A stretch of 64,000 nt of DNA from Arthrobacter sp. ISL-30. Its GTDB lineage: Bacteria; Actinomycetota; Actinomycetes; Actinomycetales; Micrococcaceae. Below are positions 24,037 through 34,014 of the stretch, one piece after another. Made by a program: the position numbers and the translations under genes. The notes under the pieces are model-generated. The model ran no database searches. It was not told where the DNA came from and saw nothing but the letters and a program-made list of their open reading frames with translations. The stretch's first letter is position 1; each line of letters starts with the position of its first letter. The stretch is from assembly GCF_018613855.1 (NCBI RefSeq), contig NZ_JAGGPK010000014.1, positions 47,430 to 111,429 on the forward strand, written 5' to 3'.

Positions 24037-24125
24037 ATGAAGCAGGTATGACTGTAGCAAAGGTTGCATCGCAAAGTGAAATCGGAAAGCCGAGCCGCAG
24101 GGATACCCCCGGAGGGTATGAAAAA

Positions 24126-24156
24126 AGTCCCCGTTCCGGAAGCCGGAACGGGGACT
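24126..24156 (-). terminator. Intrinsic terminator of the second tRNA-Asn
   Basis: AGTCCCCGTTCCGG (24126-24139) and CCGGAACGGGGACT (24143-24156) form a 14-bp stem with a 3-base loop. On the minus strand a T run (24126-24121) follows. Confidence 0.92.
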
Positions 24157-24161
24157 GTGCG

Positions 24162-24234
24162 CTCCTCCGACTGGACTTGAACCAGTAACCCTTCGATTAA
24201 CAGTCGAATGCTCTGCCAATTGAGCTACGGAGGA
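24162..24234 (-). tRNA. tRNA-Asn (GUU), upstream copy
   Basis: The same 73-base tRNA-Asn sequence as 23964-24036, and the identity extends about 8 bases into the 5' flank (GAATGAAGC). Each copy has its own terminator, so each is an independent or read-through unit rather than one processed pair. Confidence 0.95.
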
Positions 24235-24308
24235 ATGAAGCGGATATAAGCCTAACAAAGCCCCGCCGCTAAATGAAATCGAGCGCCTGTCCGGGTCTTT
24301 GCAGGAGA

Positions 24309-26255
24309 TCAGGCGTCGGCGCGAAGTGCCCTGCGTTGCATCTCGAGCTCCATGAGTTCCCGGTTCAGGCGCTGGAACTCCTCCGGGTGGGCGGCTGCGT
24401 CCAGCCGTTGCAACTGGCCCATCTTGTCGGCCTTCACCCGGGTGATCTGCAGTTCAAAGAGCCTGGCCAGGATGTCGCGGCAGTAGCGCTGCATCGCCTC
24501 GGGGTTGCTGGCCGGAAGCGGCACCACGGCAAGCTCCGAGACGAGCGGACGCAGCGGTTCCGGAACCTCCTGGCGGATGTGCTCCACCCACGACACAGGA
24601 TCCGCCGACGGGCCAAGTCCGGTGGCACGTACGGCCAGGTGCACGGCAGCGTAAGCCGGGACCGTGAAATGAACGTCCGTAAACCTCTCCCACGCCTCAC
24701 CGGCGAGTACGCCGGGTTCCTGGATAACTACTTCGAGCGCCTGCCGTTCCATGGCGGCTATGGGGTCGCGAGGGTCGGGCCGAGTGAAGACTGGCTGCAG
24801 CGGCGTCGAGCCTGCCGCCGACCCGGCAACGCCAGACCCCACCGCACCAGACCCTGCCCCACCTGCCCCTGCGTCGGAGGTCTGCTGTCCGGTAGCGCCC
24901 GACGTCGGAGCTGCCGCGCCCGCCGCGGCGCGCTTGGCGGCTGCGCCAACGGCCCTGCTGACCTCCTCGATGGGCATCCCGAGCCAGCCAGCCAGTTCCC
25001 GGGTGTAGGCGGGTCGCATCCCGGAATCCCGGATCTGGGCGACCACCGGGGCCGCCTCGCGCAAAGCCGCGATGCGGCCCTCCACTGTCTCCAGGTTGTG
25101 CCGCTTGAGCGTGGCGCGGATGGCGAACTCAAACAACGGGCGCCGCATCCCGATCAGGTCCCGGACCGCGTCGTCGCCCTTGAGCTGACGCAGCTCGCAG
25201 GGGTCGGCGCCCGTGGGTTCCACCGCTACATAGGTCTGGGCGACAAAGCGCTGGTCCTCTTCGAACGCGCGCAGCGCGGCTTTCTGCCCGGCGGCGTCGC
25301 CGTCGAAGGTGAAGATGACTTCTCCCCCGGTGCCGTCGTCGGACAGCAGCCTGCGGGCGATTTTGATGTGCTCGGCGCCGAAGGCGGTGCCGCAAGTGGC
25401 CACTGCAGTGGCGACGCCGGCCAGGTGGCACGCCATCACGTCCGTGTACCCCTCCACCACCACCAACTGCCGGTCCTTGGCGATGTTCCGCTTGGCGAGG
25501 TCGATGCCGTACAGCACCTGGGATTTCTTGTAGAGGGTGGTCTCCGGAGTGTTCAGGTACTTGGGGCCCTGATCGTCCTCGTACAGTTTCCGGGCGCCGA
25601 ACCCGATGGTGTCTCCGGCGATGTCGCGGATCGGCCAGATCAGGCGCCCACGGAAACGGTCGTACAGCCCTCTATTGCCTTCCGAGAACATCCCGGTCAA
25701 TTTCAGCTCGGGATCAGTGAAGCCCCGCCCGCGCAGGTGCTTCAGCAGCGCATCCCAGCCCTGGGGCGCGTAGCCGACGCTAAACTGCTCCGCAGCCGCA
25801 CGGTCGAAGCCACGGCCCTGGAGGAACTTGCGGCCTTCGGAGGCGCCGGGGGTAAGCAGCTGCGCCCGGAAGAATTCGTCGGCGATCTTGTGGGCGTCCA
25901 GCAGCCGCTGCCGGCGTCCTACTTCTTCCCGGCTGGGTCCCGTTCCACCGTCTTCATAGCGGAGTTCGTAACCGATTCGGGCCGCTAGTTTTTCCACTGC
26001 CTCATGGAAGGAGCTATGGTCCATTTTCTGCACGAACGAGATGACGTCGCCGTCTTCTCCGCAGCCAAAGCAGTGGTAACGGCCAACCTGGGGACGCACG
26101 TTGAACGACGGCGACCGCTCGTCATGGAAAGGGCAAAGACCCTTGAAAGTGCCAAGCCCGGCACCCTTGAGTGTGACGTAGCCGTCGACGACTTCCTTGA
26201 TATCGGTGCGCTGCCGGACCTCGTCGATGTCTTCGCGTTTGATCAGGCCGGCCAC
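24309..26255 (-). CDS. dnaG: DNA primase
   Basis: A 648-aa primase that makes RNA primers for replication. The N-terminal zinc ribbon is complete (C41-P-F-H44 and C62-F-G-C65). The TOPRIM core has V-V-V-E-G-Y-T-D-V-M-A and F-T-F-D-G-D-A-A-G-Q-K, where acidic residues bind metal. A low-complexity Gly/Ala/Ser linker (G-A-G-G-A-G-S-G-A-V-G-S-G) precedes the C-terminal helicase-binding domain. Start is GTG 26255. dgt lies 13 bases upstream on the same strand, a common actinobacterial order. Length is normal. Confidence 0.97.
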   Translation of the reverse strand: MAGLIKREDIDEVRQRTDIKEVVDGYVTLKGAGLGTFKGLCPFHDERSPSFNVRPQVGRYHCFGCGEDGDVISFVQKMDHSSFHEAVEKLAARIGYELRYEDGGTGPSREEVGRRQRLLDAHKIADEFFRAQLLTPGASEGRKFLQGRGFDRAAAEQFSVGYAPQGWDALLKHLRGRGFTDPELKLTGMFSEGNRGLYDRFRGRLIWPIRDIAGDTIGFGARKLYEDDQGPKYLNTPETTLYKKSQVLYGIDLAKRNIAKDRQLVVVEGYTDVMACHLAGVATAVATCGTAFGAEHIKIARRLLSDDGTGGEVIFTFDGDAAGQKAALRAFEEDQRFVAQTYVAVEPTGADPCELRQLKGDDAVRDLIGMRRPLFEFAIRATLKRHNLETVEGRIAALREAAPVVAQIRDSGMRPAYTRELAGWLGMPIEEVSRAVGAAAKRAAAGAAAPTSGATGQQTSDAGAGGAGSGAVGSGVAGSAAGSTPLQPVFTRPDPRDPIAAMERQALEVVIQEPGVLAGEAWERFTDVHFTVPAYAAVHLAVRATGLGPSADPVSWVEHIRQEVPEPLRPLVSELAVVPLPASNPEAMQRYCRDILARLFELQITRVKADKMGQLQRLDAAAHPEEFQRLNRELMELEMQRRALRADA

Positions 26256-26268
26256 AACCCAATACTAG

Positions 26269-27600
26269 TCACCACAGCGAGGGCAGGCTGCCCACCAGCC
26301 GTTCGTACATGGCCAGTGCGGAAGCATCGGTCAGCGAGGCAACCTGGTCGATGACCACGCGGAGCCTGGCACCGTCGTCGACGGCGTCCCGCCAGTCTGC
26401 CGCGAACATCGGCTCCAGGTGGCGGTCACCTGTGGCTTTGAGGGCGCTGACCAGGGCATGCAGCACTTCCCGCTGCCGCTCGTAGACCGGCTGCCGATGG
26501 TCCGTGGAGATCACGAAGGTTGTGGCCAGGCCCTTCATGACGGCGATTTCCATCACAGTGTCATCGGGAACAATAAGCTCGGCGTTATAACGCGTGAGTC
26601 GTTCGGGACCATACATGGCACGGGTGGTTTCCAGGGCACTCTGGCAGAAGCGTCCGATGAGCTGGCTGGTCATGTCCTTAAGGGCGGCCATGGACTTGCG
26701 ACTGCCGTCGGCTTCCCGCACCCAGACGTCGGTGGCCTCCAGCCGGGCCAGTGCGGCGTCGATCTCAGCGGGATCGTTGTGCGGCAGGTACCACTGCTTG
26801 GCGTACCCCACCACCCGCGCACGATGGTCCGGGTTATCCATCCACCGCAGCTGGCAGTGCCCGGCCACGATGGCGTCCTCCACGTCGTGCACGGAGTAGG
26901 AAATGTCGTCGGCGAGGTCCATCACCTGGGCTTCGATGCAGGAGCGGTTCCCGGGTGCCCCTTCACGGAGCCACTGGAAAATGGGCAGGTCGTCCTGGTA
27001 CGCCCCGAATTTGCTGGTCCGGTGGCCATGGATGACGGGCGCGTCATCTGCCGACCACGGATATTTGGAGGCGGCGTCCAGGCTGGCCCTTGTGAGGTTC
27101 AGCCCTGCGGGATGCCCGGAAGCCGAGATCACCTTGGGTTCCAGGCGGGTCAGGAGCCGCAGCGTTTGGGCGTTTCCCTCGAAGCCGCCAATGCTGTGCG
27201 CCACCTCGTTGAGGGCCGCCTCACCGTTGTGTCCGAAGGGTGGATGGCCCAGGTCATGGCTGAGGCAGGCGGTGTCCACGACGTCGGGATCGCAACCCAA
27301 GGCGCGGCCGAGTTCCCGGCCCACCTGTGCCACTTCAAGGCTGTGGGTGAGCCTGGTGCGGACGAAGTCGTCGGTGTCGGGCGCAACCACCTGGGTCTTT
27401 GCCCCGAGGCGGCGGAGCGCCGAAGAGTGCAGCACCCTTGCCCGGTCGCGCTCAAAATCGGAGCGGTAGGTGCTTTTGGCCGGTTCCTTCACCCAGCGTG
27501 CGGAGTCGGCCTCGGAGTAGCCGGGCATGGCTCCGAAGCCCGCGGCGGCGTTGTCCGTGATGACAGTCCGGTCCAGCGCAGACGTTGATTCATTCCCCAT
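26269..27600 (-). CDS. dgt: Deoxyguanosinetriphosphate triphosphohydrolase-like protein
   Basis: A 443-aa HD-domain enzyme that cleaves dGTP or other dNTPs to the nucleoside and triphosphate. Metal ligands are visible as H86 (R-T-R-L-T-H-S-L-E-V) and H115-D116 (L-S-H-D-L-G-H-P-P-F-G-H), with a later D-D-I-S-Y-S-V-H-D motif carrying another aspartate. GGGAGG precedes ATG 27600. It sits between dusB and dnaG on the same strand, as in many actinobacteria. dNTP specificity is inferred from the family. Confidence 0.94.
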   Translation of the reverse strand: MGNESTSALDRTVITDNAAAGFGAMPGYSEADSARWVKEPAKSTYRSDFERDRARVLHSSALRRLGAKTQVVAPDTDDFVRTRLTHSLEVAQVGRELGRALGCDPDVVDTACLSHDLGHPPFGHNGEAALNEVAHSIGGFEGNAQTLRLLTRLEPKVISASGHPAGLNLTRASLDAASKYPWSADDAPVIHGHRTSKFGAYQDDLPIFQWLREGAPGNRSCIEAQVMDLADDISYSVHDVEDAIVAGHCQLRWMDNPDHRARVVGYAKQWYLPHNDPAEIDAALARLEATDVWVREADGSRKSMAALKDMTSQLIGRFCQSALETTRAMYGPERLTRYNAELIVPDDTVMEIAVMKGLATTFVISTDHRQPVYERQREVLHALVSALKATGDRHLEPMFAADWRDAVDDGARLRVVIDQVASLTDASALAMYERLVGSLPSLW

Positions 27601-27701
27601 TGTTATCTGCCTCCCCCGGATTCAGTTCGATGGTGCCTGTGGTTGCCAGTTTTCCATGAGTTGGGCCATCTGCGTGCACAGTGCCCATCAGCCATCGCGC
27701 C

Positions 27702-28880
27702 TCAGCCGCCGGAAACGTCCAGTTCCGCTGCCGCAATATCGCGGGTCTGGACGGCGTCCATCTGGCGGTTGAGCAGCCAGTCCTTGGGCAGGGCCGGCTT
27801 CTTGGGCGATCCCGCGCGGCCGCGCGGTCCCTCCGAGTCGACGCCTGGGTAGGGCAGGTCCATGTCCAGCTCATCGAGCAGCTCCCGCAGCACTTCCAGG
27901 GTGGGCACGGTGGCCAGCTTGGCCCGCAGCTCGCCGCCGACCACGTACCCCTTGAAGTACCAGGCCATGTGCTTGCGGATCTCTCGCAGTGCCTTGTATT
28001 CGTCGCCGAATGTCTCAATCATCAGCTGCGCGTGGCGGTAGACGCCGTCGGCCACTTGGCGCAGGCCCGGCCTGTACCGGTGATCGCTGCCTTCGAAGGC
28101 TGCCTGCAGGTCGCCGAACAGCCAGGGACGGCCCTGGCAGCCGCGTCCCACCACAACGCCGTCGACGCCGGTCTCCCGCACCATGCGGACAGCGTCCTCG
28201 GCGGACCAGATATCGCCGTTGCCGAGGACCGGAATGTCCGGCAGGGCCTCCCGAAGCCGGGCAATGGCGCTCCAGTCGGCCTTTCCGGAGTAGAACTGGG
28301 CCGCGGTCCTGCCATGGAGCGCGACGGCGGCCACACCGGAATCCCGGGCGATGCGGCCGGCGTCGAGGTAGGTCAGGTGGTCATCGTCGATGCCCTTGCG
28401 CATCTTGATGGTCAACGGGATGTCGCCCTTGGACGATTCCCTGACGGCGGTTTGCACGATAGAGGTGAAGAGGTCGATTTTCCAGGGCAGCGCAGAACCG
28501 CCGCCGCGGCGGGTGACTTTGGGCACGGGGCAGCCGAAGTTGAGGTCGATATGGTCGGCGCGGTCTTCTTCCACCAGCATGCGCACGGCCTGGCCCACGG
28601 TGACCGGGTCGACGCCATACAGCTGCACGGAGCGGACCTTCTCATCGTCGTCATGGGAGATGATCCGCAGCGATTCCGGCGTCCGTTCAACCAGGGCGCG
28701 GGACGTGACCATCTCGGCCACGTACAGGCCACCGCCGTATTCGCGGCAGAGCCGTCGGAAGGCAGTGTTCGTGATTCCGGCCATGGGAGCCAGGATCACG
28801 GGAGTGTCCACCGTGATCCTGCCGATCTTCAGGGGCGGGAGTTCAAGCCTCGGGGCGGGAGTGGTTGCTGCTAAAGTCAC
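27702..28880 (-). CDS. dusB: tRNA-dihydrouridine synthase
   Basis: A 392-aa FMN-dependent TIM-barrel enzyme that reduces uridines in the D loop of tRNA. Signature blocks: L-A-P-M-A-G-I-T-N-T-A-F-R-R-L near the N-terminus, H-I-D-L-N-F-G-C-P-V-P-K with the catalytic cysteine region, M-R-K-G-I, A-L-H-G-R-T-A-A-Q-F-Y-S-G, and V-L-G-N-G-D-I-W and G-V-V-V-G-R-G-C-Q-G-R-P-W-L for FMN binding. Start GTG 28880. A C-terminal tail of about 50 aa is rich in Pro and Lys. It is upstream of dgt in the same direction with a 101-base gap. Confidence 0.94.
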   Translation of the reverse strand: MTLAATTPAPRLELPPLKIGRITVDTPVILAPMAGITNTAFRRLCREYGGGLYVAEMVTSRALVERTPESLRIISHDDDEKVRSVQLYGVDPVTVGQAVRMLVEEDRADHIDLNFGCPVPKVTRRGGGSALPWKIDLFTSIVQTAVRESSKGDIPLTIKMRKGIDDDHLTYLDAGRIARDSGVAAVALHGRTAAQFYSGKADWSAIARLREALPDIPVLGNGDIWSAEDAVRMVRETGVDGVVVGRGCQGRPWLFGDLQAAFEGSDHRYRPGLRQVADGVYRHAQLMIETFGDEYKALREIRKHMAWYFKGYVVGGELRAKLATVPTLEVLRELLDELDMDLPYPGVDSEGPRGRAGSPKKPALPKDWLLNRQMDAVQTRDIAAAELDVSGG

Positions 28881-28924
28881 TCGTCCATTGTCTCAAAAGC
28901 AGGCAAATCGGCTCCCGGACCTTC

Positions 28925-30418
28925 CTAGCGCTCCGCACTGCCGTCCTGCCCGCGCTCGGCCTCGCGCTGTGCCTCGCGCCTGGCCCTCCGACCGCCGGGC
29001 AGCGGCAGGGCAGACGTTCCGTCAGCTTTCCGGGCCACGACGGCGGCTGCCGCGAGTGCGCCGGTGTCCTCGACGTCGTCGGGCCCTACCTGGACCGTGC
29101 CCCCGCCGTTCGGCCCGACGGCCACCGCCCCGGAGCCCTTCACCCCGGTCGCTTTCACGACAAGGACGGCAATCAGCGTGGTGACAGGAATCGCCAGCAC
29201 CAGTCCGATGGAACCGACCAGCGTGCGGATGACTTCCTCGGAGAGCTCGGCACTGGTGAGGGCCTCCGCGAGGGGCCGGTCATAGAGCATCACGATGATG
29301 AGGATGGGCAGGGCCGCGCCGGCGTAGGCGAACGCGATCGTGTACACGGTGGAGGCGATGTGGTCGCGGCCGATGCGCATGGCCGAGGTGAACAGCTTCC
29401 GGGCCGTGGTTTCCGGGGCGAGCTCGTACAGCTCCCACACCGCCGAAGACTGGGTGATCGTGACGTCGTTCAGGACGCCCAGCCCCGAGATGATGAGACC
29501 GCACAGGATGATTCCGGAGATGGAGATGTGGTCCGACATGTTGACCAGGGTGGCGGCGTCGTGGCTGCCCACTCCGGCAAGGTTTGCGGCGTCCGTGGAC
29601 CAGGCCGCAAGCGCTGCCGTGATGCCCAGGCCGAAGATGGTGCCGAGCAGGGCCGTGGACGTCCGGGCGGAGAAACCGTGGGCGAAATAGAGCACGCCGA
29701 TCATGATGGCCGTGGACCCAACGAGCGCCAGCAGCAGGGGCGGCTTGCCCTCGACCAGGCCGGGCAGCATGAACGCGACCAGCACGACGTAGGCCCCGAC
29801 GAGTCCCAGGAGGGCACGGAACCCCCGCCAGCGAGCCACCGCGATGACCACGACGGCGTACAGGATGGCCAGCAGGGTGATGGGAATGGAGCGGACGAAA
29901 TCCACGAAGACGTAGGCGGGCGATCCGGCGCCGGCACCGGTGCCCTGAACAGCGGACAGGTTCAGGTAGCGGATGTTGTCTCCGGGTTTGACGCCATGGG
30001 ATTTGGCAATGTCCGGATTGATGACCACCTTGACGGGGCTGCCACCCTTGTCCGGTTCGGTGAAGGCGAACGTACATTGGGAGCCCTGCTGGCTTCCGGC
30101 CCCGGGATCGGGAGTTTGCGGGGCGGGAGTTTGGGGAGTGGTTTCCGTGCCCGGCCCGGACCCCGCAGCCGCACAACTTTCCTCCACCACACTTTGGATG
30201 CGTCCGGAGTCGAAGGTTACTCCGGGGGCGGCCGCATAAGGGCTTGCGAACGAGATTCCTTCGCGGCTCCCCGACGGCCACATCAGGACCATTGCAGCGA
30301 TGGTCAACAACGCAATGGGAGCAAGCACCGCCACAAGGATCCAGTTTGCCCGCCGCCTGGCCGTAAGGGCCTGCGGCGTGGGCTCATGTTGCCCTGCATG
30401 TATGTGTCCGTGTCCCAC
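28925..30418 (-). CDS. YibE/F family membrane protein
   Basis: A 497-aa protein. A His-rich N-terminus (M-G-H-G-H-I-H-A-G-Q-H-E) precedes a first membrane helix and an extracytoplasmic domain of about 130 aa with a Pro/Thr-rich low-complexity stretch. The C-terminal half has about seven helices with the family pattern G-A-Y-V-V-L-V-A-F-M-L-P-G-L-V-E-G and S-G-L-G-V-L-N-D-V-T-I-T-Q. YibE/F proteins are transporter-like, but their substrate is unknown. Start is GTG 30418. The histidine cluster may bind a metal ion, an inference. Confidence 0.85.
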   Translation of the reverse strand: MGHGHIHAGQHEPTPQALTARRRANWILVAVLAPIALLTIAAMVLMWPSGSREGISFASPYAAAPGVTFDSGRIQSVVEESCAAAGSGPGTETTPQTPAPQTPDPGAGSQQGSQCTFAFTEPDKGGSPVKVVINPDIAKSHGVKPGDNIRYLNLSAVQGTGAGAGSPAYVFVDFVRSIPITLLAILYAVVVIAVARWRGFRALLGLVGAYVVLVAFMLPGLVEGKPPLLLALVGSTAIMIGVLYFAHGFSARTSTALLGTIFGLGITAALAAWSTDAANLAGVGSHDAATLVNMSDHISISGIILCGLIISGLGVLNDVTITQSSAVWELYELAPETTARKLFTSAMRIGRDHIASTVYTIAFAYAGAALPILIIVMLYDRPLAEALTSAELSEEVIRTLVGSIGLVLAIPVTTLIAVLVVKATGVKGSGAVAVGPNGGGTVQVGPDDVEDTGALAAAAVVARKADGTSALPLPGGRRARREAQREAERGQDGSAER

Positions 30419-30471
30419 AGCCTGTGTGATCCCATCCAGGAGCCCGGATGCGCCGCACCCGGACCCTGCAG

Positions 30472-31434
30472 TTAGTCGCTGACAATGTGCGTTTCTGAGC
30501 CCCGCACCCGGGCCTTTCCTGCCTCAAGCAGGGGTTCGACGACGTCGCGAAGCGCCGTCATGGAGTCGTCCAGTTCCAGCAGCACAGGGTGCTGGTAGGC
30601 GATGAGGGCAAGGAGGTCACGAACAGCGGCCGTAGCTTCCCCAGGGGAAAGATCCGGATTGTGGCCGAGGAAGACTTCCGAGGGCTCGTCAGGTTTTCCT
30701 TGGGCATAGCTGATGGCAAAGGCCTGCAGCTTTCCCTTCCGGCTTGCCGGAACGCCTTGTCCGAACGCGCTGGCCTTGGGTGCCCGCAACACAATCGCGC
30801 CATGCGCTCCGGTGCGGTCGTCAAGGAAAAGCCGCTGGACGGTGGGGATGCCGAGATCGCCCGGGCTGTCCCAATGGTGGACCGCTGTGTAGTACCGGCC
30901 GACGACGTCGCTCAGTTCAACCGAACCAGTTGCGAGGTCCTCCACCCGTTCGGAGGCTGCTTCCTCGGAGCCGTCACCGAACACAGGCAGCTTCAGCGGC
31001 TCGGGGTTCACTACCACCAGGCGCGAGCGTTGGATCGGAGCCAGTCCGGCCTGGGCGGCAAACGCCGCGCCGGGCGTTCCGGGTTCGACCTTGCTGCGCA
31101 GCCGGGAGACGCCCGACGGCGCCAGCTCCGCCTCGCGGCGCAGCATGGTCAGCAGCGTGCTGCCCACGCCCGAACGCCGGTGGTCCCTGGCCACCTCTAC
31201 GTAGGCCCAAAGCCTTTCCGGATGCAGCGAAGCCTCGTGGACCACTGCCGCCGCCACCGGAATGCCGACGCCGTCCACGACGTCCTCAGCCACAATGCAG
31301 CGCCTCCAGGGGGACTGCGAGGAAGGCGCAAACGCAGCGCGAAACTGCTGTGCGGGAAGGGTTTCGGGGTCACCCCAGATTTCCAGCAGCGCGAGGTCGT
31401 CGGCCTCCCGCCATTCCCGGTACTCAATAGCCAT
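30472..31434 (-). CDS. GNAT family N-acetyltransferase
   Basis: A 320-aa protein with an N-terminal GNAT domain: the acetyl-CoA loop appears as E-V-A-R-D-H-R-R-S-G-V-G-S-T-L-L (about residues 79-94). The second half (about residue 150 on) resembles another, degenerate GNAT module, as seen in two-domain actinobacterial acetyltransferases. The acceptor is unknown. ATG 31434 is 2 bases after the glyS stop, so it is probably translated from the glyS transcript. Confidence 0.8.
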   Translation of the reverse strand: MAIEYREWREADDLALLEIWGDPETLPAQQFRAAFAPSSQSPWRRCIVAEDVVDGVGIPVAAAVVHEASLHPERLWAYVEVARDHRRSGVGSTLLTMLRREAELAPSGVSRLRSKVEPGTPGAAFAAQAGLAPIQRSRLVVVNPEPLKLPVFGDGSEEAASERVEDLATGSVELSDVVGRYYTAVHHWDSPGDLGIPTVQRLFLDDRTGAHGAIVLRAPKASAFGQGVPASRKGKLQAFAISYAQGKPDEPSEVFLGHNPDLSPGEATAAVRDLLALIAYQHPVLLELDDSMTALRDVVEPLLEAGKARVRGSETHIVSD

Positions 31435-31436
31435 TG

Positions 31437-32822
31437 CTAGGCGCCGATCAGCCGCGCGGCGAGGTAGCCCTCCACCTTGTCCAGGGACACGCGGTCCTGG
31501 CTCATGGTGTCGCGTTCGCGAATGGTCACGGCCTGGTCATCGAGGGTGTCGAAGTCCACTGTGATGCAGAACGGCGTACCGATCTCGTCCTGGCGGCGGT
31601 AGCGGCGACCGATCGCACCGGCGTCGTCGAAGTCGATGTTCCAGTTCTTCCGCAGCTGCGTGCCCAGTTCCTTGGCCTTGGGTGAGAGGTCCTCATTGCG
31701 GCTCAGCGGAAGCACGGCGGCCTTGACCGGAGCAAGCCGCGGGTCCAGCTTCAGTACCGTTCGGATATCGACGCCGCCCTTGGCGTTGGGTGCCTCGTCC
31801 TCGGTGTAGGCGTCCACCAGGAAGGCCATGAAGGAGCGGGTCAGGCCGGCCGCCGGCTCGATGACGTACGGGATGTAGCGCTCGTTGGTGGCCTGGTTGA
31901 AGTAGCTCAGGTCGGCGCCCGAGGCCTTGGCGTGGGTGGAGAGGTCGAAGTCCGTGCGGTTGGCGATGCCCTCGAGCTCGCCCCATTCGGAGCCCTGGAA
32001 GCCGAAGCGGTACTCGATGTCCGTGGTGCCCTTGGAGTAGTGGCTGAGCTTGTCCAGCGGGTGCTCGAAGAAGCGGAGGTTCTCCTCGCGGATGCCCAGG
32101 TCCGTGTACCAGGCCATTCGCTCCTTCATCCAGTACTGGTACCACTCTTCGTCCGTACCGGGCTCGACGAAGAATTCCATTTCCATCTGCTCGAACTCAC
32201 GGGTGCGGAAGATGAAGTTGCCGGGAGTGATCTCGTTGCGGAAGGACTTGCCGATCTGGCCGATGCCGAACGGGGGCTTCTTCCGCGAGGTGGTGAGCAC
32301 GTTGCTGAAGTTGACGAAGATGCCCTGTGCCGTTTCCGGACGCAGGTAGTGCAGGCCTTCTTCGTTGGCGACCGGGCCGAGGAAGGTCTTGAGGAGGCCG
32401 GAGAATTCCTGCGGTTCGGTCCATTGGCCGCGGGTGCCGCAGTTGGCACAGGCGATGTCCTTGAGGCCGTTTTCGGCGGGGCGACCCTTCTTTTCCTCGT
32501 ATTCTTCCTCGAGGTGGTCGGCGCGGTAGCGCTTGTGGCAGGACAGGCATTCCACCAGCGGGTCGGAGAAGACCTCGACGTGGCCGGATGCTTCCCATAC
32601 CTGGCGGGGCAGGATCACGGACGAATCCAGGCCCACTACGTCTTCACGGCCGCGTACTACGGATTGCCACCACTGGCGCTTGATGTTCTCCTTCAGCTCT
32701 GCACCGAGCGGACCATAATCCCAAGCCGAGCGGGAGCCTCCGTAGATCTCGCCGGCCTGGAAAACGAAGCCTCTCCGCTTGGAAAGGGAAATGACCTGGT
32801 CGAGGACGGATTTTGCTGCCAT
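31437..32822 (-). CDS. glyS: Glycyl-tRNA synthetase (homodimeric class II)
   Basis: A 461-aa alpha2-type enzyme charging tRNA-Gly. N-terminal [18 protein letters not shown] and [11 protein letters not shown] are typical. Class II motif 2 is around [19 protein letters not shown]. Zinc-ligand-like cysteines occur at V-E-C-L-S-C-H-K-R and A-C-A-N-C-G-T. I start at ATG 32822 (M-A-A-K-S-V-L), since GGAG lies 6 bases upstream and the longer frame to 32960 has no family-like sequence. Followed by the GNAT gene. Confidence 0.96.
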   Translation of the reverse strand: MAAKSVLDQVISLSKRRGFVFQAGEIYGGSRSAWDYGPLGAELKENIKRQWWQSVVRGREDVVGLDSSVILPRQVWEASGHVEVFSDPLVECLSCHKRYRADHLEEEYEEKKGRPAENGLKDIACANCGTRGQWTEPQEFSGLLKTFLGPVANEEGLHYLRPETAQGIFVNFSNVLTTSRKKPPFGIGQIGKSFRNEITPGNFIFRTREFEQMEMEFFVEPGTDEEWYQYWMKERMAWYTDLGIREENLRFFEHPLDKLSHYSKGTTDIEYRFGFQGSEWGELEGIANRTDFDLSTHAKASGADLSYFNQATNERYIPYVIEPAAGLTRSFMAFLVDAYTEDEAPNAKGGVDIRTVLKLDPRLAPVKAAVLPLSRNEDLSPKAKELGTQLRKNWNIDFDDAGAIGRRYRRQDEIGTPFCITVDFDTLDDQAVTIRERDTMSQDRVSLDKVEGYLAARLIGA

Positions 32823-32940
32823 GGGAACTCCATTTTCTACAGGGCCGCTGGGTGCGGTCCGCGGTTTTGTCCTTTGGCCGTGGCTGATGCCCGGCGGGGT
32901 TGGGAAGGAAAGCTGTGTGCAGAAAGCTGCGTGTCCTAGC

Positions 32941-33990
32941 CTACCGGCCTTTGGCTCCACTCTCCCGCCCGAGGGGTGCGCTCTTCACCCGGAAGGCTCC
33001 GCGCGGCCATGGGAGGGTGGCGATGATGATGGCGCCAAGGGTCAGGAGGGTCCCGAGGACTGTGGGCAGGGCCACCACGGTCCCCGGCGCGGGGAAGGCC
33101 ACGTCCAATGCCAGCGATCCCATAAGCTGCCCCGCAATCATTCCGAGCCCGGTGACCAGGACGCCTAGGCTCCGGACCAGCAAGGCGGCAAGGCCAATGA
33201 AGATACAGCCCATAGGTCCGCCAAGGTAGTACCACCACTCCGATGGCAGCCCCTGGCCGGGTCCCGCCAAGAGGACCTTGACCAACAGTGCAAGCCACAG
33301 GATGACCGCCCCCGCGATGAAGTTGACCAGGGTGGCTGCGATCGGCGTCCCATAGTGCTGGGTCGCAACGCCGTTCATAGCCTGCTGGAAACTCATGAGG
33401 AAGCCACCTGCCAAAGGCAACAACATCGGCAACAGGACCGCCAGCAGTATCGGCAGCGGGGTTGCAGGGTCACTCCCCGCGCCCCCGAACCGAGGGGAAA
33501 CAGCCCACGCCACGGCAGCGATGGTCATGACTGTGCCAAGGATGCGGACGCCGGTGATGGAACGTTTCCCTCCCGGACCGATGCCCAGCCGATCCACGAG
33601 GAGCCCGCTGAGCGTCTGTCCAGTCACGGTTGCCACCGTGAAGAGCGCCACCCCGAGCAGGCCGATGGTGAAGGACTGGGAGAAGACAAAAAGGGCCCCG
33701 ATCCCGCCAGCAAGCACATAGAACGGCGGGAATCTCCGCGAGCGGATGGCCGGCACGATTCGGGCAATCCCCTGGCGGCCTTTCGGCAGGATGAGGGAGA
33801 TCACCACCATCAGGATCAGTCCCGTAGTGAAGCTCACTACGGCTGCGGCAATTCCATCCTCCAGCCGGGTGCCCAGGGCGCCGTTGATCCGGCCCTGCAG
33901 CGGAATAGCCAGGCCGGCGGCCACAGCCAGTGGCAGGCCCGCGGCGAGGGGAAGGGAGGAGCGAGTGGTCGGAGAAGGCACTCGACCCAC
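32941..33990 (-). CDS. DMT-type transporter with duplicated YdcZ (DUF606) domain
   Basis: A 349-aa protein with about ten hydrophobic helices forming two related halves: [16 protein letters not shown] in the first and [15 protein letters not shown] in the second. This repeated N-G motif is typical of YdcZ/DUF606 proteins, usually single-domain genes in tandem. Here they are fused. Substrate unknown. GTG 33990 is the assigned start (GTG 33981 possible). It is divergent from the S4 gene with 24 bases between start codons. Confidence 0.8.
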   Translation of the reverse strand: MGRVPSPTTRSSLPLAAGLPLAVAAGLAIPLQGRINGALGTRLEDGIAAAVVSFTTGLILMVVISLILPKGRQGIARIVPAIRSRRFPPFYVLAGGIGALFVFSQSFTIGLLGVALFTVATVTGQTLSGLLVDRLGIGPGGKRSITGVRILGTVMTIAAVAWAVSPRFGGAGSDPATPLPILLAVLLPMLLPLAGGFLMSFQQAMNGVATQHYGTPIAATLVNFIAGAVILWLALLVKVLLAGPGQGLPSEWWYYLGGPMGCIFIGLAALLVRSLGVLVTGLGMIAGQLMGSLALDVAFPAPGTVVALPTVLGTLLTLGAIIIATLPWPRGAFRVKSAPLGRESGAKGR

Positions 33991-34014
33991 CCTACTTCAG
34001 GCATCATTGCTTCT

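Noticed and set aside
24273..25988. A 571-codon plus-strand frame opposite dnaG
   Set aside because: It is antisense to the primase, and its composition reflects GC-rich codon complementarity.
28865..30475. A 536-codon plus-strand frame opposite the YibE/F gene
   Set aside because: Antisense shadow rich in Asp, Gly and His, without a ribosome binding site.
33355..34014. An upstream extension of the S4 protein by 220 codons
   Set aside because: It lies inside the divergent transporter gene and has no domain-like sequence; the S4 domain begins right after ATG 34015.
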